Positions 1 to 4,789 of a DNA stretch of 6,041 nt are shown one piece after another. The position numbers and the translations under genes were made by a program. The stretch's first letter is position 1; each line of letters begins with the position of its first letter. Below the pieces are notes generated by a model that saw nothing but the letters and a program-made list of their open reading frames with translations, was not told the origin of the DNA and did not search any database. The DNA is from GCA-003244245 sp036266995 (GTDB taxonomy: Bacteria > Actinomycetota > Actinomycetes > Mycobacteriales > Pseudonocardiaceae), in assembly GCA_036266995.1 (NCBI GenBank), contig DATAWX010000139.1:1-6041 (forward strand), given 5' to 3'.

Positions 1-693
1 TCCCACTCGTTCACGATTGACCTCTCGCCGCGGGCGGTGCAGCGGTTCTACGACGAGTGGGACCAGTTCGGCGAGCGTGCCGACGCGGCGGCAGCGTCCC
101 CGGTCGATAGGCACGTGCGCCAGGTGTGCCTGCGCACCTCGGCGGGCCCGGTCGAGCACAGTCAGCGACCGGTCTCGTTCCGGCTGCTGTCCTCGGCTGC
201 TGACCTCACGCAGGCCAACACCGAACAGATCGATCGCCTCGTGCGCCAGCATGTCGACAACGCCGATGCCCTGCCTGATCGCGATGCTTTGCTCAAGGAG
301 TTGGAGCCACGGCTGACCTGTGCGATCAACTACGCCACACGCCTGCTGCCGCCCGAACAACGCACCACGATCCGCACCGAGTTCAACAGCGAAGTGTGGC
401 AGGAGCTGGATGAGCAGACCCGCAAGGGCGTGCGCATGCTCGACGAGCGCTTGGAGAACGCCTGGACCCTCGAACGCTTGACCCGTCTGGTGTACGCCAT
501 CCCGAAGCTGCTCCAAGGGCTGCCCCAGGACGCACCGCCCAGCCCGGAGCTGAAGAAGTCGCAACGAGTTTTCTTCGCCGCGCTGTACCGGCTGCTGTGC
601 TCCTCGGACACCGGTCCCCGGCTGCCCACTCTGCTGTTGTCCATTGGACCGCAGCGCGCGCATCGCCTGCTGTCCCCGCATTCGACCGCATGA
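1..693 (+). CDS. lysK: Lysine--tRNA ligase, class I (LysRS1), C-terminal part
   Basis: The frame is open from the first base, so the gene starts upstream; 230 residues are visible and end at TGA 691-693. I recognise the C-terminal half of archaeal-type class I lysyl-tRNA synthetase, which charges tRNA-Lys with lysine in the cytoplasm. Supporting motifs are RFYDEWD near residues 15-21, the PVSFRLLSSAADLT stretch near residue 55, and the C-terminal signature FFAALYRLL followed by DTGPRLPTLLL near residues 192-213. These belong to the helical anticodon-binding region; the class I signature motifs (HIGH, KMSKS) would lie upstream and cannot be checked. In actinobacteria this enzyme often coexists with a housekeeping class II LysRS, so it may be a second copy. 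It converges on the minus-strand unit, whose last stop lies 31 bases away. Family assignment is from remembered motifs; a defect upstream cannot be excluded. Confidence 0.88.
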   Translation, partial: SHSFTIDLSPRAVQRFYDEWDQFGERADAAAASPVDRHVRQVCLRTSAGPVEHSQRPVSFRLLSSAADLTQANTEQIDRLVRQHVDNADALPDRDALLKELEPRLTCAINYATRLLPPEQRTTIRTEFNSEVWQELDEQTRKGVRMLDERLENAWTLERLTRLVYAIPKLLQGLPQDAPPSPELKKSQRVFFAALYRLLCSSDTGPRLPTLLLSIGPQRAHRLLSPHSTA

Positions 694-724
694 ACCGAAT
701 CCGGATCGCCCGCACAGGTCGGTG

Positions 725-853
725 TTATCGGATGAGCAGTCCTGCGGGCTCTAGACACGCGACGAACGCCGCGACGTCGCGTCTGATGTGCTCGACATCG
801 GTGCCGGAGGCTTCGGCTATGGAATGCGCGATCTCGGCTTCCGAGCGTCGCAT
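725..853 (-). pseudogene. PqqD-like RiPP chaperone, C-terminal fragment
   Basis: In this minus-strand frame the last 42 residues before TAA (725-727) read like the C-terminal half of a PqqD-type domain: EAEIAHSIAEASG, then DVEHIRRDVAAFVACL and EPAGLLIR, the pattern of a helix, a winged turn and the closing AGLL. PqqD-like proteins (RiPP recognition elements) bind precursor peptides for a maturase enzyme. The N-terminal half, with its usual LN-x-T-A/G stretch, is absent: going upstream the same frame becomes Arg/Pro-rich and is plainly the shadow of the 111-residue gene on the same strand. ATG 851-853 is the only sensible start and has no clear ribosome binding site. I see no maturase or precursor gene in the window. 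Most likely a 5'-truncated relic left by a deletion or recombination near 853-865; a very short translated protein is possible but less likely. Confidence 0.5.
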
Positions 854-1152
854 TCGCGCGCACCGCCGCGGGCGGCCTGGCGGGAGCGGATGCGGCGGAC
901 CAACTCGGTGACGAGTTCGTCGTTGGCGGCGTGGTCGCCGCGGTCGGCGTTGGCCAGGAAGTGGTCGCACAGCGCCTGGGCGGCAGTGGCTGGGCTGGGG
1001 ATCACTGGCGTGGGATCCGGCTGGCCGCCAGGAGCTTCGGGGGTTCTCGACCGGCGGCCAGCCGGCGTCTTGGCGGGGAAATCGGGCTCGGGGACCTCCA
1101 CGGCGGCCCCCCGGGAGGTGGCGGGATCGCGGTCTGGTGTCACCCGGACCAT
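817..1152 (-). CDS. Small Pro-rich/helical protein, unknown function
   Basis: This 111-residue ORF starts at ATG 1150-1152, inside the end of the preceding minus-strand gene (13-base overlap, ATGGTCCGGGTGA), a layout typical of translational coupling. Residues 1-55 are Pro/Ala/Arg-rich and probably disordered. Residues 56-95 look like two amphipathic helices (AAQALCDHFLANAD; NDELVTELVRRIRSR) and have almost uniformly G/C third positions, as expected for real coding sequence. After about residue 96 the codon pattern becomes irregular (CGG, AAG, AGA, ATT, CCA) and the frame runs across the PqqD-like fragment, so the last 14 or so residues may be a read-through tail added by a rearrangement. No signal peptide, transmembrane segment or known domain is visible. 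Its job is unknown; coupling suggests it works with the zinc-motif protein. Confidence 0.5.
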   Translation of the reverse strand: MVRVTPDRDPATSRGAAVEVPEPDFPAKTPAGRRSRTPEAPGGQPDPTPVIPSPATAAQALCDHFLANADRGDHAANDELVTELVRRIRSRQAARGGARECDARKPRSRIP

Positions 1153-1571
1153 GGCGCAGCTCCCGGCATCACCAACGACATCGGTGGTCGGCCATCAGGC
1201 TCTGCGCCGAGGCCGAGTTCGTCGCCAAGGTGCCAGGGCAGCAGGGCCGCCTCGTCGGGTTGGCGCAGCAGCCAGTAGCTCGCCCTGAGGTGGATCCGGC
1301 AGGGTCGGCGTCGCGGCCCGATCATCGCGCCGGAGCGTCGGCAGGATCGGCAGCGGCCCCGGTGATCGAGGGAATGGTCGAGCAGCAGGGTGTACAACAC
1401 GGCGCAGGCCCGGTACCGGATCGAGTCGATTTTCCCGGCGACGCCGGGCCCAGCCTGCGGGGTCTGGCGCAGCACCTCACGCAGTGCGTCACAGACCAGC
1501 CGATGACTGGTCTGCTCGACGGTCCACCCCATGCCGGTCACCCGTGGCACCCCATCAACCGGCGACGTCAC
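1140..1571 (-). CDS. Conserved-looking hypothetical protein with CxxC-x13-CxxH zinc motif
   Basis: A 143-residue protein if the GTG at 1569-1571 is used. An in-frame stop at 1602-1604 limits the start. The GTG lacks a ribosome binding site, whereas ATG 1530-1532 (giving 130 residues, MGWTVEQTSH...) has GGGTGA about 6 bases upstream and may be the true start; GTG 1548-1550 is a third option. Residues 23-68 are mostly helical (HRLVCDALREVL; YRACAVLYTLLLDH). They are followed by C74-x2-C77-x13-C91-x2-H94 in an Arg-rich stretch, a likely structural zinc site, and then an aromatic segment (ASYWLL, PWHLGDELGL). I do not recognise a named family. It has no membrane segment, so it is probably cytoplasmic; the Arg-rich zinc region could bind nucleic acid (inference). 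It is divergent from the XRE/DUF397 pair and coupled to the 111-residue gene. Confidence 0.68.
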   Translation of the reverse strand: MTSPVDGVPRVTGMGWTVEQTSHRLVCDALREVLRQTPQAGPGVAGKIDSIRYRACAVLYTLLLDHSLDHRGRCRSCRRSGAMIGPRRRPCRIHLRASYWLLRQPDEAALLPWHLGDELGLGAEPDGRPPMSLVMPGAAPWSG

Positions 1572-1608
1572 GGGCGCGCCGCGCGGTGCATGCCCGCCGC
1601 GTTAGCAT
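1555..1608 (-). CDS. Possible 17-codon leader ORF
   Basis: On the minus strand ATG 1606-1608 is preceded by AGAGGAG with a 7-base spacer, the best ribosome binding site in the region, and lies about 24 bases after a transcription start predicted from the TAGGGT element. It encodes MLTRRACTARRARDVAG and stops at TGA 1555-1557, overlapping the N-terminal codons of the 143-residue gene in another frame. It could be a leader peptide whose translation feeds into the downstream gene. Alternatively it is the original start of that gene, now out of phase by one extra base. Short length makes this tentative. Confidence 0.3.
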   Translation of the reverse strand: MLTRRACTARRARDVAG

Positions 1609-1638
1609 CAGCAGACTCCTCTTGACAGAGACGATGTC

Positions 1639-1667
1639 ACCCTAGCTGAAACGTTTCACAGAGTATG
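1639..1667 (-). promoter_or_regulatory. Candidate promoter for the minus-strand unit
   Basis: Read on the minus strand, TAGGGT (1639-1644) matches the TANNNT -10 pattern common in actinobacteria. The -35 at 17-base spacing (CATACT, 1662-1667) is poor, as would suit an activated or regulated promoter. The 12-bp palindrome at 1647-1658 falls wholly inside the spacer, so a protein bound there would cover the promoter. Predicted transcription start is near 1632, just before the AGAGGAG site. Confidence 0.38.
1647..1658. promoter_or_regulatory. Perfect 12-bp palindrome TGAAACGTTTCA, putative operator
   Basis: TGAAACGTTTCA is its own reverse complement and sits in the divergent region between the zinc-motif gene and the XRE regulator gene. 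It lies within the spacer of the minus-strand promoter candidate, and 20 bases after a TTGACA (1622-1627) that could be the -35 of a plus-strand promoter (no good -10 follows; TAGCTG at 1643 is 15 bases away). A central CG flanked by AAA/TTT half sites resembles LacI/GalR-type operators, but no LacI-family gene is in the window. The adjacent XRE protein is the local candidate binder. Binding partner is inference. Confidence 0.5.
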
Positions 1668-1752
1668 GAACGTATCCGACGATGATGTGCGTTGTCCAGT
1701 CAGAGTTGCCTCGATTCACGTCAGGGTTCGATTCGGGCAAGGAGATACGGGG

Positions 1753-2607
1753 ATGCCTAGTGGCGCTGGCCCGACGGTCCGGGCGCGGCGGTTGCGCCGG
1801 GAACTCAAGCGGTTCCGCAACACCGCCGGCCTGAACGTCGACGACGCCGGACGGCGAGCCGGTCTGTCCGGGCCGACGATCAGCCGCATCGAGAGCGGCA
1901 AGCGCGGCATGACCGTCGATGAGGTGGAGAAGCTTCTCGACACCTACCGGGTGCCGGTGCCCCAGCAGCGGGAGTACCTGGAGATGGCCGAGCGCGCCGC
2001 CGAGCGGGGCTGGTGGCAGGCGTACGGCTCAGCGTTGACCGACGCCACCCAGACCCAGATCGCCCTGGAGGAAGACGCCACCACGATCACCAACTTCGAG
2101 CCCGTCGTCGTGCCGGGCCTGCTGCAGACCGCTGCCTACGCGCGGGCGGTGATCAGCACCGTCGGGCTGCATGCCATGCCCAGGGAGGTCGAGGCCAAGG
2201 TCGGGGCTCGGATGGCGCGGCAGGCGATCCTCACCAAGCCCGACCCGCCCCAGCTGATCACCATCCTGGACGAGGCCGTGCTGCACCGCGAGGTCGGCGG
2301 TCGCGTGGTGATGGCCCGCCAGTTGCGGCAGCTGATCGAGGCGGCCACCACCCAGCCCAACGTGACGGTCCTGGTGATCCCGTTCACCGCCGGAGCCCAC
2401 GCCGCGGTCGAGGGCTCCTTCGCGATCGTCGAGTTCGGGGTGGAACCGGGGGCGGTGCTGCTGGAGGGCAAGACTGCCGATCTGTTCCTTGAGGAGCCGG
2501 ACGAGATTGCCGCGTACCAGGACACCGCGAGTAGACTGCTGCGGTCGGCTCTTGGTGCCGACGACTCGGTCGCCCTGATCGAGCAGATGCTCAGGGAGAT
2601 GACATGA
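1753..2607 (+). CDS. XRE-family regulator with DUF5753 domain (Scr1-type, antitoxin-like)
   Basis: I start this 284-residue protein at ATG 1753-1755 because GGAG (1741-1744) lies 8 bases upstream and the family begins just before the helix-turn-helix; the frame is open further to a GTG at 1687, which would add 22 atypical residues. Residues 10-66 form a Cro/CI-type HTH, with the recognition helix around SGPTISRIESGK (39-50). Residues 86-275 are the DUF5753 ligand- or partner-binding domain, shown by RGWWQAYG (85-92), FEPVVVPGLLQT (115-126), ILDEAVLHREVGG (171-183), VIPFTAGAHAAVEGSF (208-223). Length is typical. The family controls development or secondary metabolism in Streptomyces, usually with a DUF397 partner; Scr1/Scr2 has been described as toxin-antitoxin-like. 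The stop overlaps the DUF397 start (ATGA). It probably binds its own upstream region. Family certainty is high; the target is inferred. Confidence 0.93.
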   Translation: MPSGAGPTVRARRLRRELKRFRNTAGLNVDDAGRRAGLSGPTISRIESGKRGMTVDEVEKLLDTYRVPVPQQREYLEMAERAAERGWWQAYGSALTDATQTQIALEEDATTITNFEPVVVPGLLQTAAYARAVISTVGLHAMPREVEAKVGARMARQAILTKPDPPQLITILDEAVLHREVGGRVVMARQLRQLIEAATTQPNVTVLVIPFTAGAHAAVEGSFAIVEFGVEPGAVLLEGKTADLFLEEPDEIAAYQDTASRLLRSALGADDSVALIEQMLREMT

Positions 2608-2828
2608 ACCGCGACACACGCCCAGGTCCGGGCGTGGACACCGCGCCAGCCGGGTGGCGCAAGAGCAGCCACAGCGCCGCCAACGCCAACTGCCTCGAGG
2701 TCAACCTCACTCAACTCGACTTGGTCCACATCCGGGACAGCAAGGACCGCGGGGCGGGCCCGACGATTACCGTGACCCGCCGCGAGTGGGCCACGGTTGT
2801 TGACCAGATCGCCTCCGCCACGTCGTAG
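2604..2828 (+). CDS. DUF397 domain protein, partner of the XRE/DUF5753 regulator
   Basis: A 74-residue protein starting at ATG 2604-2606, which overlaps the regulator's stop by ATGA and is therefore translationally coupled to it. It spans one whole DUF397 domain: GWRKSSHSA (17-25) with the conserved W-x-K-S-S, C30 followed by LEV, VHIRDSKDRGAG (41-52), then ITVTRREW (55-62). Length is normal for the family and nothing is missing. DUF397 proteins are small cytoplasmic partners of XRE/DUF5753 regulators. In Streptomyces (WhiJ-like and BldB-like families) they influence sporulation and antibiotic production, and in the Scr1/Scr2 pair the DUF397 member was proposed to be the toxin. Whether this copy is toxic or only a co-regulator cannot be told from sequence. 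Confidence 0.92.
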   Translation: MNRDTRPGPGVDTAPAGWRKSSHSAANANCLEVNLTQLDLVHIRDSKDRGAGPTITVTRREWATVVDQIASATS

Positions 2829-2895
2829 CGTCGGCCAGTCGCTCGCCGGAATACAGGATCGCGGCGCCCAGGCTGCCGGTCCACTTCATGGTGAG

Positions 2896-2916
2896 CGTCA
2901 CCCGGGTACGTCACCC
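2896..2916. repeat. Direct repeat CGTCACCC x2, 13-base period
   Basis: CGTCACCC occurs at 2896-2903 and 2909-2916, with the palindrome ACCCGGGT (2900-2907) between them and GGTGA-GCG-TCACC (2890-2902) overlapping the first copy. Such clustered half sites could be a regulator binding site upstream of the candidate promoter for the HNH gene. A related GTCACCC lies at 1636-1642 beside the minus-strand promoter, though this heptamer also occurs in coding DNA here, so chance is a real possibility. Confidence 0.35.
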
Positions 2917-2933
2917 TCGGAACACCGATTTTT
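2917..2933 (+). terminator. Weak hairpin plus T5, possible terminator of the XRE-DUF397 unit
   Basis: TCGG-AACA-CCGA followed directly by TTTTT (2929-2933) has the form of an intrinsic terminator, but the stem is only 4 bp and it sits 89 bases after the DUF397 stop. It would end transcription before the HNH gene's promoter. Stem length makes this doubtful. Confidence 0.25.
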
Positions 2934-2960
2934 GCTTCTGACTAGCGGGTCTTTTATCTT
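2932..2960 (+). promoter_or_regulatory. Candidate promoter for the DUF222-HNH gene
   Basis: TTGCTT (2932-2937) and TATCTT (2955-2960) are separated by exactly 17 bases, matching the primary sigma factor pattern in an A/T-rich patch. Transcription would begin near 2967 and leave a leader of about 110 bases. An alternative is a nearer TAGCGT (3061-3066), which would give an almost leaderless transcript starting at GTG 3074 or ATG 3077. Confidence 0.4.
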
Positions 2961-3076
2961 TCGGGCCGGCGCTGTGGTGTTTCGCTGGTGGCGTAATCCT
3001 CGCCGTGGGATTGTGTTCGGGCTGCTGGGTTGGCTGGCCGAGACTGTCAGACCTTCCTTGTAGCGTTCGGGTTGTG

Positions 3077-4777
3077 ATGGTGCGGCAGTTGCTTCCCGCG
3101 GGTCTGGCCGAAATAGCGCCGGGTCCGGAGTTGGGTACGCTGCTGGCCGGAATCGACATTTCCGCACTCACCGGTTCTGACGTCGTAGAGGTATTGCGGG
3201 CCCGCGCGCGGCAATTGTCCCATGACCAGGCCCGATTGCTGGCCACCATGGTGGAAGTCGGATTGTGCGACCCCGACACCCACGACTATGAGGTAGCCCG
3301 GCTTTCGGAGCCGCCAGCTTATGCCGCGGATGAGATCCGCGCCGCATTGGCCTGGACCCGTCGCGCCGCCGACCGGGAACTCAACTTCGCCGAGGCCCTG
3401 GTGCTGCGGATGCCGGCGGTGTTCACCGCACTGGAGACCGGCCGGATTGATCGGAGCAAGGCGTGGGTGTTCGCCGATCTGTGCGCTGATCTGACCCCCG
3501 AGCAGACCGAGGTGGTCTGTACCCGGCTGCTGCCCCACGCCGAAAGGCTGACCACCGGGGAGCTCGCGGCGCGGATCAAGAAACTGGCCATCGCCCTCGA
3601 TCCGCAGTGGGCCGCCCGCCGGTACGCCACCGCGGTGCGCGAGCGCACGGTGATCGGATATTTGGGCCCGGCGGGCACCGCGACCATCACCGGCTCCGGA
3701 TTGCCCGCAGACCAGGCGGCCTCCGCGTGTGCCCGCATCGAGGAGTTGGCCCGGGCGGCCAAACGCGCCGGGCATCCCAGCCGGATCGGTCCCCTACGAG
3801 CCGACATCTACCTGGGCCTGCTCGATGGTCGCTGGCAACACCACACCGGCGATCAGATCATCACCGACCTGCTCATCGACGCGACCGGCGACACCGAGGA
3901 CGGCGTTGAATTCCATCATCCGGCCGAACCCGATGCTGCGACCGGCGGGGAGCCCGCGGCTGGCGATGCCCCTGGTGGTGCGACCGCCAACGCCGACGAC
4001 CCCGCAGCCCAGAGCGTCGCCGAGGACAGTGACAGCCGAGGTACCAGGCCGGACGGGCATCCCACCGCGGGCGAGCCTGGTACAGCGCTGCCGGTCCGGC
4101 GGGTCGGGGTGGAAGTGCGGGTGGGACTGGCGACCCTGCTCGGCCGCGACCAGCATCCCGGGGAGATCCCCGGTTGGGGACCCATCCCTGCCGAAACCGC
4201 GCGCACCATAGTGGCGGCCCAGTGTGCTGCAGAATGGCGCTTTGCGATCACCGACCCCACGGGACAGCTGCTGCTTGCTGGGATCACCCGCCGCCGACCC
4301 CACCACCCAGCGTCAGGGCACACCACGCTCGGTCACACCGCAAGCCAGCAGCCGCCGTGCCGAGGCGGGGTCGTCGAACTGCAGCTCCCTGCCACCCTGC
4401 TCACCGACCTCGCCGCAAGCCCCGACAGCTGTGGTGAGTGGGCCGGGATCGTGACCGACGTCGCCACCCAATACACCCTGCACACTCACCGCGGACCGGG
4501 GAAACCTGACACTCAGGACCCGACCACCCGGTTCGCCGGGGCGGCGCTACGTCGTCATGTCCAGATCCGGGACCGGTTCTGCGTCTATCCCGGGTGCCGC
4601 GCCACAGCCCGCAGCGCCGACCTTGACCACACCCGCGACCACGCCCTTGGCGGGCCCACCACCGACACCAACTCAGGACCACTGTGCCGGCACGATCACC
4701 AGCTGAAGACCGCTGGCTGGTGGCGGTTGCACCAGTCACAACCCGGACACTTCACCTGGATGAGAGTCGGCATGTGA
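3077..4777 (+). CDS. DUF222 / HNH endonuclease-like protein (13E12 family), C-terminus replaced
   Basis: A 566-residue protein from ATG 3077-3079; GTG 3005 and GTG 3074 are in-frame alternatives. No ribosome binding site precedes the start, and TAGCGT at 3061-3066 suggests a near-leaderless transcript. Residues 10-277 carry the helical DUF222 (13E12) domain. Residues 278-337 are a Pro/Ala/Gly/Asp-rich low-complexity linker. DUF222 resumes at VGVEVRVGLATLLG, and the C-terminal HNH module follows: C502-x4-C507, D517-H518, N532, C537-x3-H541, so zinc ligands and catalytic H-N-H residues are intact. These are predicted DNA nucleases, multicopy in many actinobacteria, with REP13E12 of M. tuberculosis as the known relative; their role is unclear. 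Family members usually continue after the F-x-W motif as W-T-S/T-P-x-G and more. Here Trp561 is followed only by MRVGM and stop, 12 bases before an integrase start, suggesting an attachment-site junction. Confidence 0.9.
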   Translation: MVRQLLPAGLAEIAPGPELGTLLAGIDISALTGSDVVEVLRARARQLSHDQARLLATMVEVGLCDPDTHDYEVARLSEPPAYAADEIRAALAWTRRAADRELNFAEALVLRMPAVFTALETGRIDRSKAWVFADLCADLTPEQTEVVCTRLLPHAERLTTGELAARIKKLAIALDPQWAARRYATAVRERTVIGYLGPAGTATITGSGLPADQAASACARIEELARAAKRAGHPSRIGPLRADIYLGLLDGRWQHHTGDQIITDLLIDATGDTEDGVEFHHPAEPDAATGGEPAAGDAPGGATANADDPAAQSVAEDSDSRGTRPDGHPTAGEPGTALPVRRVGVEVRVGLATLLGRDQHPGEIPGWGPIPAETARTIVAAQCAAEWRFAITDPTGQLLLAGITRRRPHHPASGHTTLGHTASQQPPCRGGVVELQLPATLLTDLAASPDSCGEWAGIVTDVATQYTLHTHRGPGKPDTQDPTTRFAGAALRRHVQIRDRFCVYPGCRATARSADLDHTRDHALGGPTTDTNSGPLCRHDHQLKTAGWWRLHQSQPGHFTWMRVGM

Positions 4778-4778
4778 C
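4735..4778. other. Putative attL/attR junction of an integrated element
   Basis: GTCACAacCCG (4735-4745) is mirrored by CGGcaTGTGAC (4768-4778): 9 of 11 positions pair, with a 22-base centre. The symmetry axis (4756/4757) falls exactly between Thr560 and Trp561 of the HNH protein, where the protein leaves its family pattern, and the integrase ATG is at 4790. Serine integrases act on sites of about 40-55 bp with imperfect dyads directly beside their own gene, so position, size and symmetry all fit. Bases left of about 4757 would be host gene, those to the right element DNA. The other end of the element is not in the window, so the duplicated core and exact crossover dinucleotide cannot be defined. 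A plain stem-loop or operator is the alternative. Confidence 0.5.
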
Positions 4779-4789
4779 ACACTTTCCTC

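Larger units (their letters stand above)
2829..3076. other. Intergenic region, no supported gene
   Basis: These 248 bases separate the DUF397 gene from the DUF222-HNH gene. Open frames cross them on both strands but none has a convincing start, codon pattern or recognisable product. A 38-codon minus-strand frame beginning near 2890 (MKWTGSLGAA...) has no clear family. The region holds the CGTCACCC repeat, a weak hairpin with T-run and a promoter candidate, listed separately, and has more A/T-rich patches than the flanking genes. Confidence 0.6.

Noticed and set aside
694..723. ACCGA...TCGGT hairpin with the palindrome ATCCGGAT between converging genes as a two-way terminator
   Set aside because: Only a 5-bp stem around a 20-base loop and no T-run on either strand; not enough to support.
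330..863. 177-residue minus-strand frame opposite the LysRS gene
   Set aside because: Arg/Ser-rich with no recognisable motif; it lies antisense to a well-supported gene.
1137..1625. 162-residue plus-strand frame opposite the zinc-motif gene
   Set aside because: The opposite strand has the coherent protein with Cys/His spacing and coupled overlap; this frame is Gly/Ala/Arg-rich without domain signs.
1722..1738. GGGTTCGATTC resembling a tRNA T-arm, which could have marked a tRNA gene or attachment site
   Set aside because: The flanking 5-base arms (CAGGG and CGGGC) do not pair beyond one position, and no acceptor, anticodon or D arm can be built around it.
1687..1752. Upstream GTG start for the XRE regulator
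   Set aside because: It would add 22 residues not seen in the family and has no ribosome binding site, while ATG 1753 has GGAG at good spacing.
2029..2729. Long minus-strand frames (196 and 197 residues) opposite the XRE gene
   Set aside because: They mirror the high-GC codon pattern of the certain plus-strand XRE/DUF5753 gene and show no family features.
3047..3807. 242- and 162-residue minus-strand frames opposite the DUF222 gene
   Set aside because: Antisense shadows in GC-rich DNA; the plus strand carries recognisable DUF222 sequence throughout.
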